Assembly (NCBI GenBank): GCA_021814735.1
Contig: JAKAHX010000152.1
Location: 1 to 5,315, forward strand
Source: Chloroflexota bacterium
GTDB lineage: Bacteria; Chloroflexota; Limnocylindria; Limnocylindrales; CSP1-4
Direction: 5' to 3'
DNA length: 5,315 nt
Shown here: piece after piece, positions 1 through 5,315 of the stretch
Layout of the letters: each line of letters starts with the position of its first letter
Numbering within the stretch: the first letter of the stretch is position 1
The notes under the pieces: model-generated
What the model was told of the DNA's origin: nothing
The model's database searches: none
What the model saw: only the letters and a program-made list of their open reading frames with translations
Translations under genes and position numbers: made by a program

Positions 1-19
1 GGAGATCCTGGCTGTCTGA
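1..19 (+). CDS. frr: 3' end of an upstream gene, probably frr (ribosome recycling factor)
   Basis: Only five codons and the stop are visible. Read in the frame of the TGA at 17-19 they give E-I-L-A-V-stop. Ribosome recycling factors very often end in a similar acidic-hydrophobic tail (of the type KEAEILEV), and frr lies directly upstream of uppS in many bacteria. The identification therefore rests on a five-residue tail and on gene order; the fragment alone proves nothing. The stop is one base from the uppS ATG, so the two genes are probably translationally coupled. An unrelated upstream gene, or no gene at all, cannot be excluded. Confidence 0.5.
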
Positions 20-20
20 C

Positions 21-713
21 ATGGAGGCGACGGCCGTCCCTCGCCACGTGGCGATCATCATGGACGGGAACCGTCGCTGGGCGCGCGCCCACGGCGTCAG
101 CGAGACGGAGGGGCACGCGGCCGGCGTCCGCGCCATCCGGCCCCTGCTGCTCCGCGCGGTGGAGCGCGGCGTGCGGGTACTGTCGCTCTACGCCTTCAGC
201 CGGGAGAACTGGGGCCGCTCCCCGGAGGAGGTGCGCGCCCTCTTCGAACTGCTCCAGTCCGCGATCCGCGACGAGACGGACGAGCTGCGTGCCCAGGGCG
301 TCCGGGTGCGCCTGCTGGGCCGGCTGGACGAGCTGCCGGAGGAGACGCGCACCTCGATCCTCGGCGGCCTGGAGGCCACCAGTGGCGGCGATCGGCTCCT
401 CCTGAACGTCGCCTTCAACTACTCGGGCCGCTCGGAGATCGTGGACGCGGTTCGCCGGTGCGTGGCGGACGGACTCACACCCGACCAGGTCGACGAGGCG
501 GCCATCGAGGCACGGCTCTACACGGCCGGGCTCCCGGACCCGGACCTGTTGATCCGCACGGCGGGCGAGGAACGGCTGAGCAACTTCCTGATCTGGCAGT
601 CGGCCTATGCCGAGCTCTGGTTCTCGGAGCTGGCGTGGCCCGACTTCGGGCCGGACGCCTTCGACGAGGCACTGGCGGACTACGCCCGCCGAACACGCCG
701 CTTCGGGCGCTGA
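21..713 (+). CDS. uppS: Isoprenyl transferase (undecaprenyl diphosphate synthase)
   Basis: A 230-residue cis-prenyltransferase. The family adds IPP units in cis to farnesyl diphosphate to make undecaprenyl diphosphate, the lipid carrier of peptidoglycan synthesis, at the inner face of the membrane. The sequence shows HVAIIMDGNRRW at 9-20 with the catalytic Mg-binding Asp15, GHAAG at 31-35 with His32, YAFSRENW at 57-64, NYSGR at 133-137, and LIRTAGEERLSNFLIWQ at 177-193. Arg179, Arg185, Ser187 and Glu198 match the IPP-phosphate and metal residues of the E. coli enzyme (R194, R200, S202, E213). Ala181 replaces the more usual Ser or Gly in IRT(S/G)GE, a mild change. The ATG at 21 is the only start that gives a normal N-terminus before the first motif. 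No good Shine-Dalgarno lies at the right distance (GGAG at 1-4 is too far), so coupling to the upstream stop is likely. A shorter-chain cis-prenyl product is possible. Confidence 0.96.
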   Translation: MEATAVPRHVAIIMDGNRRWARAHGVSETEGHAAGVRAIRPLLLRAVERGVRVLSLYAFSRENWGRSPEEVRALFELLQSAIRDETDELRAQGVRVRLLGRLDELPEETRTSILGGLEATSGGDRLLLNVAFNYSGRSEIVDAVRRCVADGLTPDQVDEAAIEARLYTAGLPDPDLLIRTAGEERLSNFLIWQSAYAELWFSELAWPDFGPDAFDEALADYARRTRRFGR

Positions 714-717
714 GGGG
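712..717 (+). promoter_or_regulatory. Ribosome binding site for cdsA
   Basis: GAGGGG overlaps the uppS stop codon and lies 3-5 nt before the GTG at 721. It supports that start over a longer reading frame opening at 607 inside uppS, whose first 38 residues are Ser/Arg/Thr-rich and look like out-of-frame uppS sequence. Confidence 0.55.
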
Positions 718-720
718 CCC

Positions 721-1575
721 GTGCTCCGGCAGCGCCTGGCGAGCGCCGCGATCCTGGTCCCGGTCGTCGTCGCGGTTTTCCTGCTGGGAGCGGCATGGAT
801 CGAGGCGTTCCTCGCTCTGGTGGCGGGCCTGGCCGCGTGGGAGGCGTTCGGGCTGCTCGCCGGCGCGGGCTACCGGGCGTTCGCGCGGTACGGGGTCGTG
901 CTCGCGGTGCTGCTCGTGCTGGCCGGGGCGGTGCCCGATTCCTGGCGCGTCGCCCCGCCATGGTCGGTCGTCGACCCGGTGCTCGCCGTCCTCGCGGTGG
1001 GCTCCCTGGCAGCGGGCGTGGCGGCGTTCGCCTCCCGTGACCCGCGGGACGGCTTCGCGGCCTGGATCGCGACGGCGTTCGGGGCCGGCTACGTGGGGCT
1101 CCTCGGGTTTGCCGTGCGCCTGCTCGCGGACGCGCCGTCCCTGCCGGCCGGGGCCGCCCTCGGCGGGCTCGGGGGCGGCCGGGGCTGGGTGCTGGTGCTC
1201 GTGGCGACCGTCTGGGCCTACGACTCGTCCGCCTACGCTTTCGGCCGAGCCTTCGGGCGGCGCCGCTTCCTCGAGCACATCTCGCCCTCCAAGACCTATG
1301 CCGGCCTCGTCGGGGGGATCGGCGGGGCGATCGTCGTGGCGGGCGTCGCGATGGCCGGGCTGGGACGGTCGCCGTTGGAGGGAGTCCCGGTGGGCGCCCT
1401 GATCGGGCTGGCGGCCCAGGCGGGCGACCTGGCGGAGTCGATGCTCAAGCGGGCGGCGGGCGCGAAGGACTCCGGGCACCTGATCCCGGGGCACGGCGGA
1501 ATGCTGGACCGCGTCGACTCGTTCCTGTTCGCCGCGCCGCTCCTGGTGGTGTACGTGGCGCTCGCGGCGCGGTAG
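721..1575 (+). CDS. cdsA: Phosphatidate cytidylyltransferase (CDP-diacylglycerol synthase)
   Basis: A 284-residue polytopic membrane enzyme. The family makes CDP-diacylglycerol from phosphatidate and CTP, the branch point to bacterial phospholipids. The C-terminal family signature is complete at residues 240-266: S-M-L-K-R, four residues, K-D-S-G, then IPGHGGMLDRVD. A second conserved block lies at 165-200, with WAYDSSAY, GR, and ISPSKTYAGLVGG. Hydrophobic segments at about 8-24, 27-48, 57-72, 84-104, 113-136, 155-170, 195-213, 222-236 and 267-283 fit the usual multi-pass topology. The GTG at 721 is chosen because it gives a normal start directly before the first membrane segment, has a GAGGGG ahead of it and avoids overlapping uppS. 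The frame stays open upstream to an ATG at 607, which would add 38 residues unlike the family. Seven bases separate it from uppS, consistent with one transcript. Confidence 0.95.
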   Translation: MLRQRLASAAILVPVVVAVFLLGAAWIEAFLALVAGLAAWEAFGLLAGAGYRAFARYGVVLAVLLVLAGAVPDSWRVAPPWSVVDPVLAVLAVGSLAAGVAAFASRDPRDGFAAWIATAFGAGYVGLLGFAVRLLADAPSLPAGAALGGLGGGRGWVLVLVATVWAYDSSAYAFGRAFGRRRFLEHISPSKTYAGLVGGIGGAIVVAGVAMAGLGRSPLEGVPVGALIGLAAQAGDLAESMLKRAAGAKDSGHLIPGHGGMLDRVDSFLFAAPLLVVYVALAAR

Positions 1576-1584
1576 CGTGGTCGG

Positions 1585-3003
1585 GTGATCGAGACTCCGC
1601 GCACCCGGGTCGCCCTGCTCGGGTCCACCGGTTCCATCGGGCGGCAGGCCGTCGACGTGCTGCTGGGGCTGCGCGAGCGCTTCGAGGTGGTGGCGCTGGC
1701 GGCCGGGCACGACCACGCGACGCTCGCCGCGCAGGCAGCGCAGCTCTCGCCGCGCGTGGTGGCGCTCGCCGATCCGGCCGCCCGGCGAAGCCTCGCGCTG
1801 CCGGACGGGGTCGACCTGGACGACTCGGACGATGCGCTGGAGCGGATGGCGACGCGCGACGACGTGGACCTGGTGGTGGTCGCGACGGGCGGGGTGGTGA
1901 GCCTGCGGCCGGTGCTGGCGGCGCTGCGGCGCGGGGCCGTGGTGGCGACCGCCAACAAGGAGACTCTGGTGAGCGGCGGGCACCTCGTGATGCCGCTCGC
2001 GCGTGGCCTTGCCGCACGCGCCGCCGCCGAGCACGGCACGGCCGGGCTCGCACCAAGGCCGGCGGCCGGCCCCGTACCGGGGCCCGTGGATGATCCGGCG
2101 CCCGGGCGCGCGCCAAGGCCGGCGGCCGACCCCGTGCCGAGGCCCGTGGATGATCCGGCGCCCGGGCTCGCACCGGACGGCGGCGTGCCTCCTCTTCCCC
2201 CCGACGTGGCACGCTCGCCGCTGGCCTGGCTGCGGCCCATCGACTCCGAGCACTCCGCCATCTGGCAGTGCCTGGTGGGCGAGGATGCCCGCTCGGTCGC
2301 GCGGATCTGGCTGACCGCCTCGGGCGGGCCGTTCCGCGGCTGGTCGGCCGGAGATCTTGCACGCGTCACGCCGGCGATGGCGCTGGCACATCCGACGTGG
2401 CACATGGGCGCGAAGATCACGGTGGACTCCGCCACGCTGATGAACAAGGGCCTGGAGGTCATCGAGGCGGACCGGCTGTACGATGTGGGCCTCGACCGGA
2501 TCGCCGTCGTGATCCACCCGCAGAGCGTCATCCATTCGGCCGTGGAGTTCGCCGACGGATCCGTCAAGGCCCAGCTCGGACACCCTGACATGCGCATCCC
2601 CATCCAGTACGCCCTGACCTTCCCCGACCGTCGCCCATCGCCTGCCCCGGAGCTGCGACTGGACGCGCTCGGCGCGCTGACCTTCGAACCGCCCGACGAG
2701 GACCGGTTCCCCGCGCTGGGGATCGCCCGCGAGGCCGGAGCGGCGGGCGCCCGCGCCAGCGCGGCGCTGATCGCCGCAGACGAGGTGGCCGTGGCCCGGT
2801 TCCTCGCCGGCACGCTCGACTTCCCCGGGATCGCCCGGCTCGCCGCTGCGGCGGTCGAGCGCTTCGGCGATGGCCCCGACCCCGACCTCGACGGGCTGAT
2901 CGCCTTCGACGCCGACGTGCGCGCGTGGTGCGCCGCGGCACCGTGGCGCACCCCGTCCCGGTCGATTGCCGGGTCGTCGGGGGAGACGGAGGCGGCCTCG
3001 TGA
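1585..3003 (+). CDS. dxr: 1-deoxy-D-xylulose 5-phosphate reductoisomerase with a repeat-containing insert
   Basis: DXR converts DXP to 2-C-methyl-D-erythritol 4-phosphate with NADPH and a divalent metal, the committed MEP step in the cytosol. Visible motifs are the nucleotide loop GSTGSIG (13-19), ANKE (123-126), metal site DSEH (220-223), SGGPF (246-250), HPTWHMG (269-275), VDSATLMNKGLE (280-291) and IHPQSVIHS (310-318). Asp220, Glu222 and Glu291 match E. coli D150, E152 and E231; Ser246, His269, Trp272, Ser282, Asn287, Lys288 and His317 also match at a constant +60 offset. At 472 residues it is about 70 longer than usual. The excess lies between ANKE and DSEH, where E. coli has 25 residues from K125 to D150 and this protein has 95. 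The insert (about 147-214) is Pro/Ala-rich, probably disordered, and contains a 20-residue tandem repeat. Near the C-terminus the usual LNAANE reads LIAADE. The GTG at 1585 lies 9 nt after the cdsA stop with no clear Shine-Dalgarno, so translation probably depends on coupling. Confidence 0.96.
   Translation: MIETPRTRVALLGSTGSIGRQAVDVLLGLRERFEVVALAAGHDHATLAAQAAQLSPRVVALADPAARRSLALPDGVDLDDSDDALERMATRDDVDLVVVATGGVVSLRPVLAALRRGAVVATANKETLVSGGHLVMPLARGLAARAAAEHGTAGLAPRPAAGPVPGPVDDPAPGRAPRPAADPVPRPVDDPAPGLAPDGGVPPLPPDVARSPLAWLRPIDSEHSAIWQCLVGEDARSVARIWLTASGGPFRGWSAGDLARVTPAMALAHPTWHMGAKITVDSATLMNKGLEVIEADRLYDVGLDRIAVVIHPQSVIHSAVEFADGSVKAQLGHPDMRIPIQYALTFPDRRPSPAPELRLDALGALTFEPPDEDRFPALGIAREAGAAGARASAALIAADEVAVARFLAGTLDFPGIARLAAAAVERFGDGPDPDLDGLIAFDADVRAWCAAAPWRTPSRSIAGSSGETEAAS
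2041..2174 (+). repeat. 60-bp direct tandem repeat (about 2.2 copies) inside dxr
   Basis: Copy 1 is 2041-2100, copy 2 is 2101-2160, and a truncated third copy covers 2161-2174. Copies 1 and 2 differ at 6 of 60 positions (2041/2101, 2048/2108, 2052/2112, 2069/2129, 2076/2136, 2080/2140). The period is exactly 20 codons, so the dxr frame is kept. Copy 1 encodes AGLAPRPAAGPVPGPVDDPA and copy 2 encodes PGRAPRPAADPVPRPVDDPA; the third starts PGLAP and then diverges. Four of the six changes alter the amino acid (A/P, L/R, G/D, G/R) and two are silent. The units use AGG, GCA, CCA and GTA codons that are uncommon in the surrounding genes. Confidence 0.95.
2988..2992 (+). promoter_or_regulatory. Ribosome binding site for rseP
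   Basis: A perfect GGAGG lies 7 nt before the GTG at 3000, inside the last codons of dxr. It decides the rseP start: the frame is open further upstream to a GTG at 2925, but the 25 residues that would add are not family-like. Confidence 0.75.
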
Positions 3004-4085
3004 GCGGGATCCTCGGCTCCGCGATCACCATCGCGCTGTTCCTGGCGATCCTGATCGTCCTGGTGCTCGTGCACGAGTTCGGGCACTTCGTGGTCGCGCG
3101 CCTCGCTGGCGTCCGGGTCCACGAGTTCGGGATCGGCTTCCCGCCCCGCGCGGCGCGGCTCGGCAGCGACGGCGAGACGGAGTACACGCTGAACTGGCTG
3201 CCGATCGGGGGCTTCGTGCGGCTGGAGGGCGAGGACGGCGACAGCGACGACCCGCGGAGCTTCACCCGCAAGTCGTTCCCCGTCCGGGCGGCGATCCTCG
3301 TCGCGGGCGTGGCGATGAACCTGCTCCTCGCCTTCCTGATCTTCACCCTGATTGCGGCCGCGCTGGAGCCGAACGCCGACGCCCGCGTGGAATCGGTGGT
3401 GCCGGGCACCCCGGCCGCGGCGATCGGCCTGCAGCCGGGCGACGTCATCACCGAGGTGAACGGGCGGTCGTTCCCGTACTTCGACGCCCAGGCGCCCACC
3501 TCCTACACCCTGGCCCACGCCGGTGACCGGGTCACGCTCACCGTGCGCACGGTGAGCGGGACCGTGGAACAGATCCCCGTCACGCTGCAGGACCAGGCGG
3601 CGGTGAATGCCGGACGGGGCGCCCTGGGGATCACCGCGCGCATCGTGCCCGGAAGCATCGTGCAGCGGTCCCTGCCGGAGGCGATCGGGGTCGGCGCGGA
3701 TCGGACGCTCCAGGCATGCGGGATGATCGTCGGCGCCCTGGGGCAGCTCGTGACCTCGGTCGCGAGCAACCCGGGCGCAGCGCCGCCCGTCAGCGGGCCG
3801 ATCGGGATCGCCGAGGCGGTGGGTACGGTCCGGACCGAGGCGCCGCCGGTGGTGATGCTCTGGCTCATCGCACTGCTGTCGGCCAACCTGGCAGTGGTCA
3901 ACGTGCTGCCGTTTCCGCCCCTGGACGGCGGGCGGATCGTGGTCTCGGCGCTGCAGACGGCCACGCGCAACCGCATCAGCGCCACCCTGGAGCGCGCCAC
4001 CTATTTCGTGGGCTTCATGCTGCTCTTCGGGTTCCTGATCTGGGTCAGCTACTTCGACCTGGTCAGGGGAGGGATCGGGTCGTGA
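3000..4085 (+). CDS. rseP: Site-2 protease family intramembrane zinc metalloprotease (RseP/RasP type)
   Basis: A 361-residue M50-family protease that cuts substrates within the membrane. Known substrates of relatives are anti-sigma factors and signal-peptide remnants; the substrate here is unknown. The first membrane segment (about 6-33) carries the zinc motif HEFGH at 25-29, with His25, Glu26 and His29. GGFVRLEGE follows at 70-78, then a second membrane segment at about 96-121. One PDZ domain spans about 127-196 ([13 protein letters not shown] at 143-155). SGPIGI at 265-270 leads to a third segment with the zinc-ligand motif [11 protein letters not shown] at 301-311 (Asp309), and a last segment lies at about 333-353. 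With a single PDZ it is more compact than E. coli RseP (about 450 residues, two PDZ domains). The GTG start at 3000 overlaps the dxr TGA as GTGA. Its place between dxr and ispG is conserved in many bacteria, including mycobacteria. Confidence 0.94.
   Translation: MSGILGSAITIALFLAILIVLVLVHEFGHFVVARLAGVRVHEFGIGFPPRAARLGSDGETEYTLNWLPIGGFVRLEGEDGDSDDPRSFTRKSFPVRAAILVAGVAMNLLLAFLIFTLIAAALEPNADARVESVVPGTPAAAIGLQPGDVITEVNGRSFPYFDAQAPTSYTLAHAGDRVTLTVRTVSGTVEQIPVTLQDQAAVNAGRGALGITARIVPGSIVQRSLPEAIGVGADRTLQACGMIVGALGQLVTSVASNPGAAPPVSGPIGIAEAVGTVRTEAPPVVMLWLIALLSANLAVVNVLPFPPLDGGRIVVSALQTATRNRISATLERATYFVGFMLLFGFLIWVSYFDLVRGGIGS
4068..4072 (+). promoter_or_regulatory. Ribosome binding site for ispG
   Basis: GGAGG within a longer run GGGGAGGG (4066-4073) lies 9 nt before the GTG at 4082, inside the last codons of rseP. 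It supports the GTG start over the internal ATG at 4163. Confidence 0.65.
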
Positions 4086-5315
4086 GCTCGGTCACGAACG
4101 CCGGACCGGCGGCCGGTACGAGCGGGCTCGGCGGCCCGGCGCGCCGGCCGACGCCCACCGTGATGGTGGGCGACGTGCCCGTCGGGTCGCGCTGGCCGGT
4201 CGTGGTGCAGTCCATGACCAACACCGACACGGCGGACCCGGACGCCACCGCGCTCCAGGTCGCGTCGCTCGCCCACGCGGGCAGCGAGCTCGTGCGCGTC
4301 ACGGTGAACAACGACGGTGCCGCTGCCGCCGTCCCCGAGATGGTGCGCAAGGTCCGCGGGCTCGGCATCGGCGTCCCGATCATCGGCGATTTCCACTACA
4401 ACGGGCACCAACTCCTGGTCGAATACCCCGAGATGGCGCGTGCCCTCGACAAGTACCGCATCAACCCCGGGAACGTGGGGTCGGGGGAGCATCACGACGA
4501 GCGCTTCACCACGATCGTGCGGGTGGCGATCGAGCACGACAAGCCGGTCCGCATCGGCGTGAACTGGGGCTCCCTGGACCAGGCCCTCCTGACCGCGCTG
4601 ATGGACGCCAACGCGCACCTTCCGGAGCCGGCTCCCGCGCGCGACGTGATGATCGAGGCGATGGTGCAGTCGGCGCTCCGCTCGGCCGAACTGGCAGAGG
4701 CGACCGGGATGCCGCACGACCGGATCATCCTCTCGGCCAAGGTCTCGGGCGTGTCCGACCTGGTGGAGGTCTACCGGCGCCTGGCGGCCCGTTGCGACTA
4801 CCCGCTCCACCTCGGCCTGACCGAGGCCGGGATGGGGAGCAAGGGGATCGTGGCCTCGAGCGCGGCGCTCGCGATCCTGTTGCACGAGGGGATCGGCGAC
4901 ACCATCCGTGTCTCGATCACCCCCGAGCCCGGGGCGGATCGCGCCGAGGAGGTGCGGATCGCGCAGCAGGTGCTGCAATCGCTCGGCCTGCGCCAGTTCC
5001 TGCCGCAGGTGTCGGCGTGCCCGGGGTGCGGCCGCACCACCAGCACGTTCTTCCAGCAGCTGGCCCAGGAGGTGCAGGGCTACCTTGCGGCCTCCATGCC
5101 CGCCTGGCGCGAGCGATACCCGGGCGTCGAGGGGATGCGGGTGGCGGTGATGGGCTGCGTGGTCAACGGCCCGGGTGAGTCCAAGCACGCCGACATCGGG
5201 ATCTCGCTGCCGGGGACGTTCGAGGAGCCCGTGGCGCCGGTGTACGTGGACGGGAAGCTGTCGACCACGCTCCGCGGCGAGGGGCTGGTCGACGAGTTCA
5301 AGGCGATCCTCGACG
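4082..5315 (+). CDS. ispG: 4-hydroxy-3-methylbut-2-en-1-yl diphosphate synthase, 3' end cut off by the window
   Basis: IspG (GcpE) reductively opens the cyclic diphosphate MEcPP to HMBPP, the penultimate MEP step, using a [4Fe-4S] cluster and an external electron donor such as ferredoxin or flavodoxin. The frame is open for 411 codons to the window edge with no stop. Motifs: [11 protein letters not shown] (about 41-51), RVTVNND (78-84), GDFHYNG (about 105-111), [11 protein letters not shown] (about 128-138), [11 protein letters not shown] (about 248-258), then the cluster site ACPGCGRTT with Cys313 and Cys316, and [10 protein letters not shown] with Cys359 and Glu366. These match E. coli C270, C273, C305 and E312; the gap between the Cys pair and the third Cys is 43 residues rather than 32. 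This is the two-domain bacterial form (TIM barrel plus cluster domain). The start GTG at 4082 overlaps the rseP TGA. The first 20 residues are a Gly/Ala-rich extension before the usual RR start of the fold. Perhaps a dozen C-terminal residues are missing, judged by homologue lengths. Confidence 0.95.
   Translation, partial: MSSVTNAGPAAGTSGLGGPARRPTPTVMVGDVPVGSRWPVVVQSMTNTDTADPDATALQVASLAHAGSELVRVTVNNDGAAAAVPEMVRKVRGLGIGVPIIGDFHYNGHQLLVEYPEMARALDKYRINPGNVGSGEHHDERFTTIVRVAIEHDKPVRIGVNWGSLDQALLTALMDANAHLPEPAPARDVMIEAMVQSALRSAELAEATGMPHDRIILSAKVSGVSDLVEVYRRLAARCDYPLHLGLTEAGMGSKGIVASSAALAILLHEGIGDTIRVSITPEPGADRAEEVRIAQQVLQSLGLRQFLPQVSACPGCGRTTSTFFQQLAQEVQGYLAASMPAWRERYPGVEGMRVAVMGCVVNGPGESKHADIGISLPGTFEEPVAPVYVDGKLSTTLRGEGLVDEFKAILD

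Noticed and set aside
607..720. A 38-residue N-terminal extension of cdsA from the ATG at 607.
   Set aside because: It would overlap uppS by over 100 nt and its sequence is Ser/Arg/Thr-rich, unlike CdsA N-termini. The GTG at 721 has an RBS-like GAGGGG and gives a family-like start.
2041..2174. CRISPR array.
   Set aside because: The 60-bp units are directly adjacent with no unique spacers, are only about two copies, and lie inside a coding frame with a period of exactly 20 codons.
2023..2226. Intein or mobile element in dxr.
   Set aside because: The insert is only about 70 residues, low-complexity, and lacks intein splice-junction residues, terminal inverted repeats, target-site duplication or any transposase reading frame.
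475..2583. A 702-codon open reading frame on the minus strand.
   Set aside because: It runs antisense through uppS, cdsA and dxr, all with clear family motifs. Its translation is His/Arg/Gly/Pro-rich with no recognisable domain. Very high GC makes stop codons rare, so long antisense frames are expected.
2925..2999. A 25-residue N-terminal extension of rseP from the GTG at 2925.
   Set aside because: The perfect GGAGG at 2988-2992 and the GTGA overlap with the dxr stop point to the start at 3000, directly before the first membrane segment.
1296..3518. A 740-codon open reading frame on the minus strand with an imperfect repeat.
   Set aside because: It is antisense to cdsA, dxr and rseP, and its internal repeat is only the reverse strand of the dxr 60-bp duplication. 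Composition is Arg/Ser/Ala-rich with no motif.
4074..4100. Intrinsic terminator or promoter at the rseP-ispG junction.
   Set aside because: The genes overlap by 4 nt. There is no stem followed by a T-run and no AT-rich -10 like element; none is visible at the other junctions either.
4049..5188. A 379-codon open reading frame on the minus strand opposite ispG.
   Set aside because: ispG is identified by its cysteine cluster and barrel motifs on the plus strand. The antisense product is His/Arg/Gly-rich with no domain, a GC-driven shadow.

Overview
The window is a short stretch of a very GC-rich bacterial chromosome, roughly 70 % or more by eye, with strong G/C bias at third codon positions. 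It carries one tightly packed plus-strand operon. In order: the last codons of a probable frr, then uppS, cdsA, dxr, rseP (site-2 protease) and ispG, which runs off the right edge. This is a conserved housekeeping neighbourhood in many bacteria. The GC content, the GTG starts, the DXR and IspG wording (for example IWQCL after the DSEH motif, and DFHYNG in IspG) and the compact site-2 protease suggest a Chloroflexota-like or actinobacterial-type organism. That placement is only an inference.

Layout: a 1-nt gap separates the upstream stop from uppS (21-713). A 7-nt gap leads to cdsA (GTG at 721, to 1575), and a 9-nt gap leads to dxr (GTG at 1585, to 3003). rseP (GTG at 3000, to 4085) overlaps the dxr stop by 4 nt, and ispG (GTG at 4082, open at 5315) overlaps the rseP stop by 4 nt. 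There is no gene-free stretch over 10 nt, no visible internal terminator or promoter, no RNA gene, no mobile element and no CRISPR array.

Function: dxr and ispG are two non-consecutive steps of the MEP pathway, which makes IPP and DMAPP. UppS condenses IPP into undecaprenyl diphosphate, the precursor of the lipid carrier for the cell wall. CdsA makes CDP-diacylglycerol for phospholipids. RseP cleaves membrane-embedded substrates such as anti-sigma factors or signal-peptide remnants. The operon therefore joins isoprenoid supply, lipid carrier, phospholipid synthesis and membrane proteolysis under one transcript.

The one unusual thing is in dxr. The protein is 472 residues, against about 400 for the family. 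It carries roughly 70 extra Pro/Ala-rich residues between the NADPH-domain motif ANKE and the metal-binding motif DSEH. The core of this insert is a direct tandem duplication of a 60-bp (20-residue) unit at 2041-2160, plus a partial third copy. All catalytic residues I can place are intact, so the enzyme is probably active with a low-complexity surface loop. I see no undescribed multi-gene system here.
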